Below are positions 10,622-21,383 of a DNA stretch of 64,000 nucleotides, piece after piece; positions within the stretch are counted from its first letter, which is position 1, and each line of letters begins with the position of its first letter. A program made the translations under genes and the position numbers. The notes under the pieces are model-generated. The model was given only the letters and a program-made list of their open reading frames with translations. It did no database searches and was not told the DNA's origin. Source of the DNA: Telopea speciosissima (Eukaryota; Streptophyta; Magnoliopsida; Proteales; Proteaceae); NCBI RefSeq assembly GCF_018873765.1, contig NC_057925.1, positions 12,225,568 to 12,289,567 of the forward strand. The letters are read 5' to 3'.

Positions 10622-13600
10622 TCATGCATCTTTCGCCACCATGGCTTCCAGTTTTTGCAACCAATTTACATATTGACCTTGCTCTTTCTTATGCATGTGT
10701 AAGAGGAGGAAGTTTGTCAAATCTTTTCCAATCCCCCTGGATATCAGATATTCCTTGAAAGCATCCTGTAACTGAGGGTCCAACAAGCTGCATATACAGA
10801 ATTGAAGAAAATTAGACGTTAATCTTATAATTTATGTGCTTAAGGAGCAGTAAACCAAGAGGAATTTGTTGAAAGAAGCACCAAATTAAAATTAAAAAAA
10901 ATGCCAGCAGGTTCAATATGCATAAGCATGGAAATGGCAAAGGGAAAGATTTTTAAATGTTCATGGTGAAGCCAGTACTCTCTCAGTATTTCACAAAGTG
11001 CAGGCATTCTAAGAGCCCTTAGAATATAGATTTACCTCATTATTGTAATTCATGTTCAGATTCTAATATAATGCTTCATCAGTTTTAACACAATGTTGAA
11101 TTGCAGTATTCTCCCATAACAGGAGTTTGAACAAAATACTGAGAAGAAAAAGGAAGCAAGCTACTCGTACTACTTTAACAAACAACATACTTCACACTTC
11201 TGCTTAATACTTCTGTCAAGTACTTACGGAATGAACTGAAAGACAAACAAATTACAAGTGCAAGCTTGAAGTCCAGAATCTGGATTTTGCAAAATATTGC
11301 TTCTATCCTGAAGATGCATGCCTTGCTTAAAAATTCACTGACTTCCATCTTCAGGACTGAAATGGCATCTAAAACACCAAGAAAAAATAGAAACGAAACT
11401 CTCTTAACCTTCTCTACCAGTAATATGACTAAATGAGCGAAAAATAAGACATAACACAACTGATGTGCCTCCAGAAAGAGAGATTAAAACAGGAAAGCAT
11501 CCCAAAATCCCTCCCATGAACAAAAGCGATGAAATGTATGGAATCAGTGCTCCAGAATTAACAGTACAGCAATAGGACTCTAATAACATAAATCCGGCAT
11601 TTGCATTTTTTAAAGTTCATACAGTCTAGTCCTTTGTTTTTTTTTTTTCAGGTAAATGGGATTAGTTTGGTTCCTTAGCATATGCAGTATCAGGTCACTA
11701 TGCAGTATCAGGTCAGCTTGTTTTGAAACCTTTATGAGTCCAAAGCATCCACCTACAGTTCCTTTGCATTCAAACCCCCTATAGTAACATCACTTTTTTA
11801 GTCCCCTCAATAAGTTGCAGTAAATGTACAATTAATCAAACTTGTGTCATCTAAAGACACAAACAACCATCCATAACCAAAATGACACTTACTTGGTAGG
11901 TGAATACGTTAACCATCATATGGAAGTTCAAGCAAACCAGGCATACCCATATGATTTAAAAATTAAAAAATAATATATAAATAACAGTATTGATGATGAT
12001 GACAACAAAAGAAATGGATCTAATGGTAAACCATTTTTCGCATAGGATGAGAAGTGAACATTGTATGCTGAGAACTACTAGATCCAAGACAAGAGCAAAT
12101 CTTATGTCTAAGACTATAGTTGATTAAATTTAGAGGACAACATAATTTAGAAGTTCAGGACCATAAGTCCTACCTTTGTGTTACCCATATAGAGGTTGCT
12201 CTTTGTGCTTTTCAACTTTTTTTTTTTTGGGGATGAATAAAAATTATATTACGAAGAAAAAAAGGGGAGAATATTCAAGCCCAAGGGCAAGGCAAAGAGA
12301 AAAGAGAAAGTGTTGGTTGGACCGTGGATCAAAGAGAGGAAATAAAATAATAGAATGGCTTGTATTAACGATAGAAAGGCCCCTCTAGGGGAAGTTACAA
12401 ATAATAGAAGCTAGGCGATGTGGGACTAAAACCCACATAGCCGACACAAGCTAATAACATTTAATAACATAAAAATACCCCCAAAAGGACCAGAATACCC
12501 CCACAGTATTCTGGAGTACATTATTCTAACACTCCCCCTCAAGCTGGATTATACAAATATTAAAGAAGGAAGATCCAGCTTGGACTAAAGAAAAAACTCT
12601 CTCCATAACAATGCTAACACTCCCCCTCAAGTTGGCGCATACAAGGTAATAATGCCCAACTTGAATAAAATGGGAAAAATAAGTGGTAGCAGAATCCAGC
12701 TTCAAGATGAATGCAGCTCCCAAATAAACCTTCACGAACTTTGAAAAAAAAGACCTTCAAAACTTGGATTGACTTGATCAGCAAAAAGGCATCTCTCACC
12801 AATTTGTGTCTAATAATGAATCTCTGAATTATAACCTTGAAGATAAGTAACTAGGGTAGCTAGCAGATGAGTCAAGCAGCAGTAAAGATCAAGCAGCGGA
12901 AAAAAAAACAACCCAACTGTAGAACCTCATATAGGCAAGCTATAACCAAACAAACATCTTCAAAACTTTTAACACCAGCCTCCCCCTTACAGCAAACTTA
13001 ACCCAATAACAAAGTAGATACCCATTGGCATACCCATTGGTAATGGTGCAACCTCTGACCTTCTATGTTTTGCACCAAGTGTCCCTGCATGTTCTGCTCT
13101 CTGCAATGGCTGCAGGTATACTGTATATAATCCCCCCCTCACGTGTAGTGCACGTGGACATAAGAGAGATGATTTTAGAGATAGGGCAAAACACAGCATT
13201 CCAGAATTTTTCAATGGCTGCCTAAGTGGAACGGAAAATGAAGAACTAGTAAAGAAGATAATACCATTAACTTCCAAGGTGGTGATCCCAAAGGTATGTT
13301 TTGGGAGGTGGTGAAGGAAAACCAGCAGTGGGATAAAGTAGTAGGAGTAAATGATGCAACATATAGAGTTCCAACCATCTTCCATCGACCAACCAAACAC
13401 TTTTGATGGAAACCCCTGTAGGGGAGAAACTCCTAACTCCAATATTCAAATATGAGAGGTATACAGATCTGATTTGAAGTAAGGAAATGCTCCATTCTTC
13501 AAGGCTCGATCAATTTTCAAACAAGGAGGAACAATTGTGCGAAAAACTCCAAGGTATAAACTCCCACATGCTAAACAGTACTAACGAAGGTATCTAGACA

Positions 13601-16600
13601 GCAATGGATTGAAGAGCTTCAACAGAAACTGGATCAGATCTGAATTAGTAACAATGCTAGGATTCAAGCTCCAGAGTGAGCCGGATATAAATCAAAAAAG
13701 CTCCACATAACTGAATAGGTTCGTAGGTACAACCAATAATCGTAGAACACGCTGTAGTAATCCCAAATAAGCTGATCTCCAGGGTAGCAGATGCGAGTCT
13801 TCCATAACGAAAGAAATTCGATCTCCAATAAGAGGAAACTCAGTCACAATCATAGGGCAGCAGTATTCCACATGAAGGCAGCAGTAACACATCAACCAGT
13901 CATGCTTACAGAAGCCAATCAATAACACCAGTCAGGTAGGTAGAGAAGCTCAAAATAACCAGCAAAATAAGATAAATAACCAGACAAATCCATAGGCAGT
14001 TGAAGCAGCCAGCCATAGAGGAATAAGTAAGAGAAATCGGTTGAAAATTGAAGTAACCAAGCCAACAGAATGAACTGTAATTTTTACAAAAAAAACTGAT
14101 GTAAGATGCTGAATAATGGGCTGAATACTCCTCTGATGTTTATAAAACTCTCCTCAAAAAATCAGCAATAGTGGACTGCCTTAACCCTTAGATTGATTAT
14201 GGCCAGGGTTTTGCAAAAAACCCTGAAAGTGAATATCGATTGTAGGGAAGGGGGCTTCAACAAAAGTGAGGATGACTTGTCAAAGGTGTTGGCTTATTGT
14301 AATACATGCTGACCACAACTGCTGAAATGGATCTCCAGTTCGAATGACCAATCTCCTTGGTAATTGAGACTGGATCTTCATGTGGGAGAAATACCAAAAA
14401 ATCGCAGAAAATGAGGGCAGCAGCTATCTTTTGTAGTAGACCTTCTTCAAGCCATAAATAGTTGAAGTAAAATGTCCTTCTTGATGGTAGAAACATCAAC
14501 AAAAAACTCCAATAGCAGCAAACAACCCTAACCCTAAAATCGATATGGATCAGGGTTTTGAAAAAAATACCCTGAAAAGAAGGATCGATTGGGGTTAGGG
14601 GTCTTCAAACACTTGGAAAGAGGCAAATATTGAGGTCGAGTGGTCTCTGTAGGTGGAGTAATCATCCCTCAAAAAAGGCAGCAAGAATTTAAACTTGTAA
14701 CCCTAATGTCAATTTGAGTTAGGGTTTTAACAGGGAACCATAAAAGGCAGGATGTGAAATTTTTGCTGTAGGGACAGATCCAGCCATCAGATTGTGTTCA
14801 AACTGAGGTCGATTAGGGCTTGGATTAGTTGGGAATTATCCCTGAAATATTGGCTGCATCTGACAAGGGAAACCCCAAAATCGAATGGAGTCAGGGTTTT
14901 GAAAAACCCTAACAAGGTGAAATCGATTTGGGGATTTAGGCTGGAAAACAAATAATAAAAGATGGAGATAAAGAAAAAGGGAAGTTAGGTTTAGGAATAG
15001 GATAGAATATGGCTGGAAAAAGGTTGCATAGGGTGTTCCTAAATTAGAGGATCAGGTTCATAGAGATCTGATCTCAAAGAAGGGAAACTCCAAATCGCAG
15101 ATGAGGCTCAAGCAGGTTTTTTTTAATAAAAACGATAGAAGAGAAGGGGGGGCAGCAACTAAATCATCGATATTATGTTTACCTCATTAGTGTTGCCCCT
15201 TTTGTTGGGCTGAAAAGAAGAAGAACAGGAGCAGGAGAAAACCGAGAAAAGGGAGAAGAAGGGAGAAATAGGGTTTTTTCTCTCTCTAACCTAGATCAGA
15301 CCAGCTCTGATACCATGTTGGTTGGACCGTGGGTCAGAGAGAGGAAATAAAATAATAGAATGGCTTGTATTAACGATAGAAAGGCCCCTCTATTTATAAT
15401 AGAGGGGAAGTTACAAATAATAGAAGCTAGGCGATGTGGGACTAAAACCCACATAGCCGACATAAGCTAATAACACTTAATAACATAAAAATACCCCTAA
15501 AAGGATCAAAATACCCCCACGGTATTCTGGAGTACATTATTCTAACAGAAAGAAATAAAGCTAGCCTAAGGGGGGGCTGGCTGCAAAAGGGGAATAGGTA
15601 AACCCCAGGACACAACAATGAACCTGTTCCTTGGGGAGTCCTTTACAGGAATGTGGGGAAGCGAGGCAAGCTTGGAGGAAACATCAAAGAAGATGGCATT
15701 CCAAATCTGATCTAGAGAGCGAGAGTTGGTAGTCCATCTACGAAGGTTACGTGTTCCAACTTAATTAACCCTTAACACAACAACTTGAGGTCAGCTAGAT
15801 GAATCCTGTTCTGCCCATGGTTTCAAGTTAAAGTATCAAATCAGCCAATCCCTATTGGGAATACAGCGAATATGAAACCTATACTTGAAGGTTTGGGCTG
15901 AGTTGGCTGACCTACCTTCATTTCCACAAAAGGTAGGGTGGGATCAGCCAATCCAAATCCAATCCTGGTTCCCAACTTTAAATCCTTGGTTCCAGCAGTC
16001 TATTCTACTAAAGCCATACCAGCCATACTTCTTTTTGTTATTGCAGGGAAAACAACCAAGTAAAGCATCGACATAAAACACAGAAATTGCATCAAATAAA
16101 TCACCAAAAAAAAAAAACTAACAATTAAAACTCTAGAATCTTATCTTAAGGAGGCCTAAGGAAAGGAGCTGATAAGTTGGAAAGTTAACCTATATGAGCA
16201 GCCTTTATATTCTGAAGCTCCTGAACAACTCAATGATTGCCGATAATAAGCATTATGAACAGCAAACTCAGATTCATTATCACCACTACTAGAAATACCA
16301 CAATCAAACTGCAAAGTAGGGCTCAGGCCTGGTTTTTTTATGCATATCTTCATCAAAACTTGCATGGGCAACAAACCCTCTCCTACATCTGCTTCAGGAC
16401 CCAGCAAAGCTGAAATAGCGATCTCTTCTCCAGAATCAAATCTTCTTCTCAAAACCACATCTTTGGATTGAGGGCTGTCCCAATCCAAAACAAAATCCCC
16501 CAAAGAAGCTGCTAGATGCCCCTGCAGGATATCAAAGTTAAGAGAACAGACATATTGAACCACTATGTAGTTTCAATAAAAGAAATTTGTTATGGTCGTC

Positions 16601-18983
16601 ACAGTAATTTGGGAGTAGCAATCTTCTGAAAAATTACCAAGGTAATCTTTATGAGAAGCTAGATTCCAAAAGGCTTCAAGTGGATCATATTTTTGGATTC
16701 AGTGTAATTTTAGGGAGGTGGGGGAGCAAAAAGATATATTAGCTGTTGCAAAACTGAAATCTAAAACTATGGAAGCCATGCTCCACAAATCATTCTTTTG
16801 GGAATAACTTAGTTTAGATGAAATTTGGAAAATGAGTTCCAACAGGAGGCTGCTGTTTTATTTCCAGACTGAAAAAATTTAATGTCAAGGAGAACTGCCA
16901 AGTGGTGTCCTGCAGTTCCCAAACAACTGACGCTCAAGGCAACACTAGTGACAAATTCAGACCCAACCACTACTGGAAATAGTATATCAAATTAAACAGG
17001 GCTAAGCCTGGGCTTAATGCATGTTTTTTTTTTTTTTTTAAATTGTCTTGGCTAATAGCAAATTGGCAACAAACCCTCTTCAACAAAAGCATCAGGACCA
17101 AGCAAAGCTGAAACAGCAATCTCCTCTCCAGAATAAAATCTCTCGAAAGCTGGACTGATGTGCATCCCAATTCAACAAAAAATCCACCAAAAGAAAAATC
17201 CACCAAAAGACCAACTTAATGCCACTGCCAAGGACATCAAGGTTACCATATAAGGACATGAAAAACCACTACACCATGTTATTAATATATCATCTCGTAT
17301 GATTTCTAATTTGTGAGTACAATATTTGGAAAAGTGGCAGACCTTAAATTTGAGAATAGCTAAGAAGAACAAGATGCAATCTCTACAATACAAAACTGTT
17401 TCTACGACATCCATTTTATCGTAGTTGTCAAGGCGGCAAGACGACCCAAGGCGATGGAAGGATGCCTAAGTGCTTAAGCGACAAGACATCCACCTATGCG
17501 ACCAAGGCGTCCAAGTGTTATTTTTTATTTCCCCTCTTTTCTAACATTATTTAGTATGCTACAATATATACCTTGTATCATCAAAATCAATATTTAGCCA
17601 CATCAAGTCATCAAATATCAATATTTGTCCTGGTATATCCAATCTTACATTTGGTTATACTGTTAGAAAATATGATTTTATCTATAAGTAATTAAACTGC
17701 TCTCGATTTAGAGAAATGTTTTGTTCTTTAAGAATTTTGACTGGCCAAATGATTTTATTTTTATATGAGACTTTTTATATTAGGTAAAGCACAAAACCAG
17801 CTTTCCAAAAAATCCAAGATTACTTAAATCTGATTTATATTGAAAGAGTCATGTTCCGGTCAAACCTTATTTGGTGTACGTGATTGCTTTCAAAATCGCT
17901 ATGAATGAAAATATTTTTTTAGATATCAAAACAAATGAATATTTTACCGTTCTTTTGATTTTTACAAAATCAAGATTTATGGAATTTTTAGATTTGAGAA
18001 AAACCCTAGCATTAGAAAGTTGAAAATTTCGTCCATCGTCGAAAATGCAGCTTTGGTTCATGAACTGAGGGGTCGACTTTATATCCTCTTGGAATTGATT
18101 CAAATAGGGAATATTTGCTTATTTATGAATAATATCCTAAGTAAATGATATTTTGCATAAATAAGGGCGCCAAACCTAGTTCGATATCACTAAGGCGACG
18201 CCTTGACAACTATTCATTTTATAGGTTATTGAACGACATATAAGAAAATCATTGCACAACTTTAAAAGTTGTTGGATGAGAGAAACTGCTCTGATAAATG
18301 TTCCTCAAGAACTTCCAACAGACCAATTTTTTAATTAAAAAAATCCAGCCAAAGGAAAAGAAAAAAAAAATCTTGCAAATTTTCTAAAATTGAGATGTAA
18401 CAGTATGGATGCTATCTTCGACAAAATTTTCGAATTCCCAAATAATTACTTTTCATCTGGAGTGTAATCATATTGTTCTTGTATGGAAATTGTGAAAACG
18501 GGTTCATATTGGAGCCTAATACTATGACCCCATTGGTTCCCATAGCTCAGAAGCTGCGCGGGGATAGGGGTAGGTGAGTATGCCCTGAGTTGTTTCATTT
18601 CCTTCATTAAAATCATCTTAAATTGTGACTTATACAGGTAGCCCAAGTTCAAACACCTGCCCTCATAATCGGTTTTGATTAGGAAGGAAGAGCTTTTAAC
18701 GATAAGTTACAGTATCAATTTATCGTTAAAAAAATTAACACATCAATGATTCGTTAATAGAGGCTCTGCATAGATTAGGTTTTCAAAAACAGAAAGCTCA
18801 GAAACTATTTAGCCGTAAGAATTTTTAAAAATAATTAATTTGGAATGTGTGGAGTGTAGCTTGGATCACCTGGAATGGTTTCGAAGATTCCTCATATTTG
18901 AGTTCCGACTGCAAAGCTCGAAGCAACTCCCCGTCTCGCAGAGCTCTGCAATTCCTACTGAAGAACCTAACCAACCTAGTCAT
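10622..18983 (-). CDS. Mitochondrial glycoprotein / MAM33 (p32) family protein, three exons
   Basis: The coding exons are complement 18983-18870, 16521-16190 and 10787-10622, giving 203 residues. The junctions are FQ|GHLAASLG (phase 0) and SY-S-LLDPQLQ (AG+C codon), all with GT-AG borders. Residues 1-38 (MTRLVRFFSRNCRALR...) are Arg-rich and amphipathic, fitting a mitochondrial presequence. The core has LGDFVLDWDSPQS, RRRFDSGEEIAISALLGP, VLMKICIKKPGLSPTLQFDC and YYRQSLSCSGASEYKG. The last exon has the C-terminal FKEYLISRGI and HKKEQGQYVNWLQKLEAMV. These match the plant subgroup of the MAM33/p32 (C1qBP-like) mitochondrial matrix family, which forms acidic trimers; the precise role of this subgroup is not known to me. 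Intron 1 (2.3 kb) holds a decayed exon copy and a MITE. Intron 2 (5.4 kb) holds a LINE fragment with a nested LTR element. Confidence 0.88.
12311..12531 (-). repeat. 3' LTR (in element orientation)
   Basis: It is 221 bp and differs from the other LTR by about eight substitutions and an 11-bp deletion. The missing bases, ATTTATAATAG, remove the TATA-like stretch still present in the 5' LTR at about 15393-15403. Confidence 0.9.
15304..15315 (-). promoter_or_regulatory. Primer-binding site for initiator Met-tRNA
   Basis: Plus-strand GCTCTGATACCA is the reverse complement of TGGTATCAGAGC. It directly abuts the LTR, with no spacer before TGTTGG at 15316. Confidence 0.9.
15316..15547 (-). repeat. 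5' LTR (in element orientation)
   Basis: It is 232 bp, starts TG and ends CA on either strand, and contains the palindromic CCTCTATTTATAATAGAGG, probably the LTR TATA region. Similarity to its partner is about 96% by eye, outside the indel. Confidence 0.9.
16998..17280 (-). pseudogene. Decayed duplicate of MAM33-family exon 2
   Basis: The segment aligns with real exon 2 and its upstream edge. Shared blocks are GGCAACAAACCCTCT, CAGGACC-AGCAAAGCTGAAA, TCTCCAGAAT-AAATCT, CCCAATTCAACA-AAAATCC and ACATCAAGGTTA. It has frameshifts, a T-run insertion at about 17024-17039 and a duplicated AAAATCCACCAAAAG. The acceptor and donor seen in the real exon are not conserved. It lies in intron 1, 5' of the functional exon. 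Confidence 0.75.
17420..18214. mobile_element. hAT-like non-autonomous element, 795-bp member of the TAGTTGTCAAGGCG family
   Basis: The left end CGTAGTTGTCAAGGCG and right end CGCCTTGACAACTATT are inverted repeats. CATTTTAT (17412-17419 and 18215-18222) is a perfect 8-bp target duplication. The interior is AT-rich without a transposase ORF. It is the longest of five related copies in the window and lies in intron 1 of the MAM33-family gene. Confidence 0.85.
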
Positions 18984-19223
18984 TTTCTCCGTGTCCCTTC
19001 GGAAACGTACGATAGTGAGCGTACGTTAGAGACGCAGATCGATCGCCAACGAACCTGCGTGACAAGAGTATAAAGACACTTCTGGTACCTCTCGGCGTGG
19101 ACCTGGTTGAAAACAACATGCCACGTCAGAAAACTATGAACGAGTTTTGCCAGGTGGTAAAATAACATGCCAAGTCGGAAAATCATAAACAGAGTTTACC
19201 AAATAACAAATAAATATTTGAAA

Positions 19224-19416
19224 GGAAAGAGAACGCCACCAGGTCACGCAGTGCATGCCGCCCCTACGCCCTAAGCCCCTGAAATGGGTGCATGAAATGA
19301 CCATCATATCCCCTTGAAACCCCTGAAATGACTAGGGGTGTGGTGGTCATTTTGCACACCCCTTTGTCAAGGTGCAGGAGTGGTGTGTCTGGCGTAACCG
19401 GGTGGCATTCTTTCTC
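19224..19416. mobile_element. MITE with AGAACGCCACC-type inverted ends
   Basis: The left AAAGAGAACGCCACCAGGTC pairs with the right GTAACCGGGTGGCATTCTTT as imperfect inverted repeats, about 190 bp apart. The middle contains GGTCATTTTGCACACCCC, similar to the element at 41133-41265. Exact borders and target duplication are unclear. It lies just upstream of the MAM33-family start. Confidence 0.55.
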
Positions 19417-19564
19417 CCATATTTACAAATTCAATACTAATTTCAGACTTTTTGTTACCACTTGATTAATTCTGTTTGGGTTGAAACTTGAGGTGTGAAG
19501 TCCTACAGCGTGAGGGTCAATGAGAGTGCTCGTAGGAGAATTTGTCTAGATGAGATTTTTTATT

Positions 19565-19931
19565 GGGAAAATTACATGATTAGCTACTTAAAACAAGTTA
19601 AGGTTTACAAAACTGGACAAAATAGTGTCTCTCCCTCCCACACTTACTTTTTTAGACATTTTTACCCCTGTCATTGCCTTCTTGCCCAGGCATCCTCCGT
19701 TTCCTGCAATCCTACCTTTGTCCCAGCGACCGCCATTCTCTGCTACCCCAAGTAACAGAGAAAAAAAAAAGAGATTTTTTCAGAGAAGAACTGCCGAGGA
19801 AGGAAGGAGAGTCACTGTTTTGTCTAGTTTTGTAAAACTAAACTTGTTTTTGTCTATTTTTGTTAACTCAAACATAGGGTGGACAGTTTTGTAAATGAAA
19901 ACCCAAAAGTAACTAATCATGTAATTTTTCC
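19565..19931. mobile_element. Mutator-like MITE, 367 bp, with 9-bp target duplication
   Basis: The left end GGGAAAATTACATGATTAGC and the complement of the right end GGAAAAATTACATGATTAGT match, and the arms stay related for about 55 bp (TTTACAAAACTG in both). The flanks TTTTTTATT (19556-19564 and 19932-19940) form a 9-bp direct repeat, the Mutator length. Because that repeat is low in complexity, the class call is moderate. Confidence 0.65.
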
Positions 19932-20492
19932 TTTTTTATTTACTAGGGACTGAGAGATAATTCTGCACGCTCTTATGTCTGGATGCAGAAATTAGGCGAC
20001 AGGCAACATTCTTTTTGCCTTGGTTGAATTAGATTCTGAAATCTGTCTTGTGATTGATTGAACCATTTATTCTCTCCAACATTTAAATTCCACGTCATCA
20101 ATCAACATGATAAATAATAAGGTGGGTCATGCCCAACCTTTTCTAAAGAAAAAAAATTGTTTAATGAAAGGAAAGATAAAACGTTTAGGATATGAATGTT
20201 AGAAAGGAAAAGGTTATTTACGCCGATTGAGGTGGGTATTCTAGAACTTCTCTTTATATTTCTCTCCTCCTCACATTGAAGGATCAGGATCGTCTCCAGG
20301 GAGCTCAGCACCTAGGGTGCTACCAGGGGGCATCCAGTGGTTGAGCTATGTTGCACATATTTCGGTGCATGCCTAGGAATGTGTGCGGCATAACCCAACG
20401 GCTAGCAGCACCTTGAGCGTGCTAGGCTCCCTAAAGACGAGCTAAATTTCACATTGAATGACCTACCTGCCCCTTTATGTACAATGTCATAT

Positions 20493-20764
20493 TGTCGATG
20501 GATTAAGCTCATCTACAGCTTGGGGTTGAGTGGCCATCGTGTTGTGCTCAACTCCCAGGCCGTCACGTGGATTCCATGTTGATCCAATGGTTGGTAGACA
20601 AGCTCAATTCAAAATTGACGCTCTAAATTCAAAAATGCCAAACCACCAAGGAGCTCGTCTACCAACCATTGAATAGACACACAATTCACGTGGCGGCCTG
20701 TGAGTTGAGCGCAACACAATGGCCACTGAACCCCAGGCGGCAAACATGCTCAATCCATTGTCCG
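20493..20764. mobile_element. Foldback (hairpin) element
   Basis: Two arms of about 110 bp are inverted copies. The left arm has GGTTGAGTGGCCATCGTGTT and CAATGGTTGGTAGACAAGCT. The right arm read backwards has GGTTCAGTGGCCATTGTGTT and CAATGGTTGGTAGACGAGCT. A spacer of about 45 bp separates them. No coding content is present. It lies between LPA1 and the MAM33-family gene. Confidence 0.8.
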
Positions 20765-21037
20765 TGCACTCCCCTATGCCACTTGCTCAGAGAACCCTCT
20801 CTCAAATGTTAAATAGGTTGGACTCTAGCTTGAACCATTAATATTTTTATCTAAGATAATTTTTTGTAAGGGGAAAAAATCTCTTAGATGGGATGGGATG
20901 AATCAGACTTATCGTCGTTTTCGCCTACGCTTTCCTACAATTGGCTTTACACGACCAACATTTTTATTGAGGATCTATCGATGCAGACAAGAAACCACTT
21001 CTGACCTTCAAAGCTAAATAAATACTTGAAAGAATAA

Positions 21038-21331
21038 TGAATTACATGAAATTTCATTATCTTAGTCATGTAGATCAGCAAAGAGGAAATTTTTGAGTTT
21101 TTACAGAAATAAGAATAGTTATGAAATGTCAAAAATGAATTACATGAAATTTCATCATCTTAGTCATGTAGATCAGCAAAGAGGAAATTTTTGAGTTTTT
21201 ACAGAAATAAGAATAGTTATGAAATGTCAAAAATGAATTACATGAAATTTCATCATCTTAGTCATGTAGATCAGCAAAGAGGAAATTTTTGAGTTTTCAC
21301 AGAAATAAGAATAGTTATGAAATGTGAAAAT
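21038..21331. repeat. 98-bp tandem repeat, three copies, at the LPA1 3' end
   Basis: Units start at 21038, 21136 and 21234 with TGAATTACATGAAATTTCAT and differ by only a few bases. They lie 53-346 bp past the LPA1 stop codon (minus strand), so they are probably in the 3' UTR. Each contains the palindrome ATGAAATTTCAT. Confidence 0.9.
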
Positions 21332-21383
21332 ATTCTTGAATACCAAGTACGGTAATGCAGATCGTTTTGTGTTATAGTTTCAA

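Larger units (their letters stand above)
12311..15547 (-). mobile_element. Non-autonomous LTR retrotransposon (Copia-like PBS), 3.2 kb
   Basis: Flanking LTRs are 12311-12531 and 15316-15547, each TGTTGGTTGG...TTCTAACA in plus orientation. Next to the right LTR is GCTCTGATACCA (15304-15315), the complement of the plant primer-binding site TGGTATCAGAGC for initiator Met-tRNA. Next to the left LTR is CTCCCCCTCAAG, the complement of a polypurine tract. The element therefore reads on the minus strand with its 5' LTR on the right. Target-site duplication is GAAAG (12306-12310 and 15548-15552). The 2.8 kb interior has only short ORFs and no gag, protease, integrase or RT motif, so it must have moved using proteins from a relative. 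Confidence 0.92.
12221..15757 (-). mobile_element. 5'-truncated LINE 3' end, split by an LTR retrotransposon
   Basis: The minus-strand segment 15757-15553 encodes a LINE C-terminus (RRWTTNSRSLDQIW..., KDSPRNRFIVVSWG). It parallels [14 protein letters not shown] and [11 protein letters not shown] of the LINE at 51547-58195. The other part, 12310-12221, continues to an A-rich 3' tail (T-run in plus). The LTR element at 12311-15547 sits between them with a GAAAG duplication, showing the LINE was there first. The whole lies in intron 2 of the MAM33-family gene. Confidence 0.8.

Noticed and set aside
12987-13442. 151-codon minus-strand ORF
   Set aside because: It lies in the interior of the non-autonomous LTR element, overlaps other open frames and shows no gag or pol motif.
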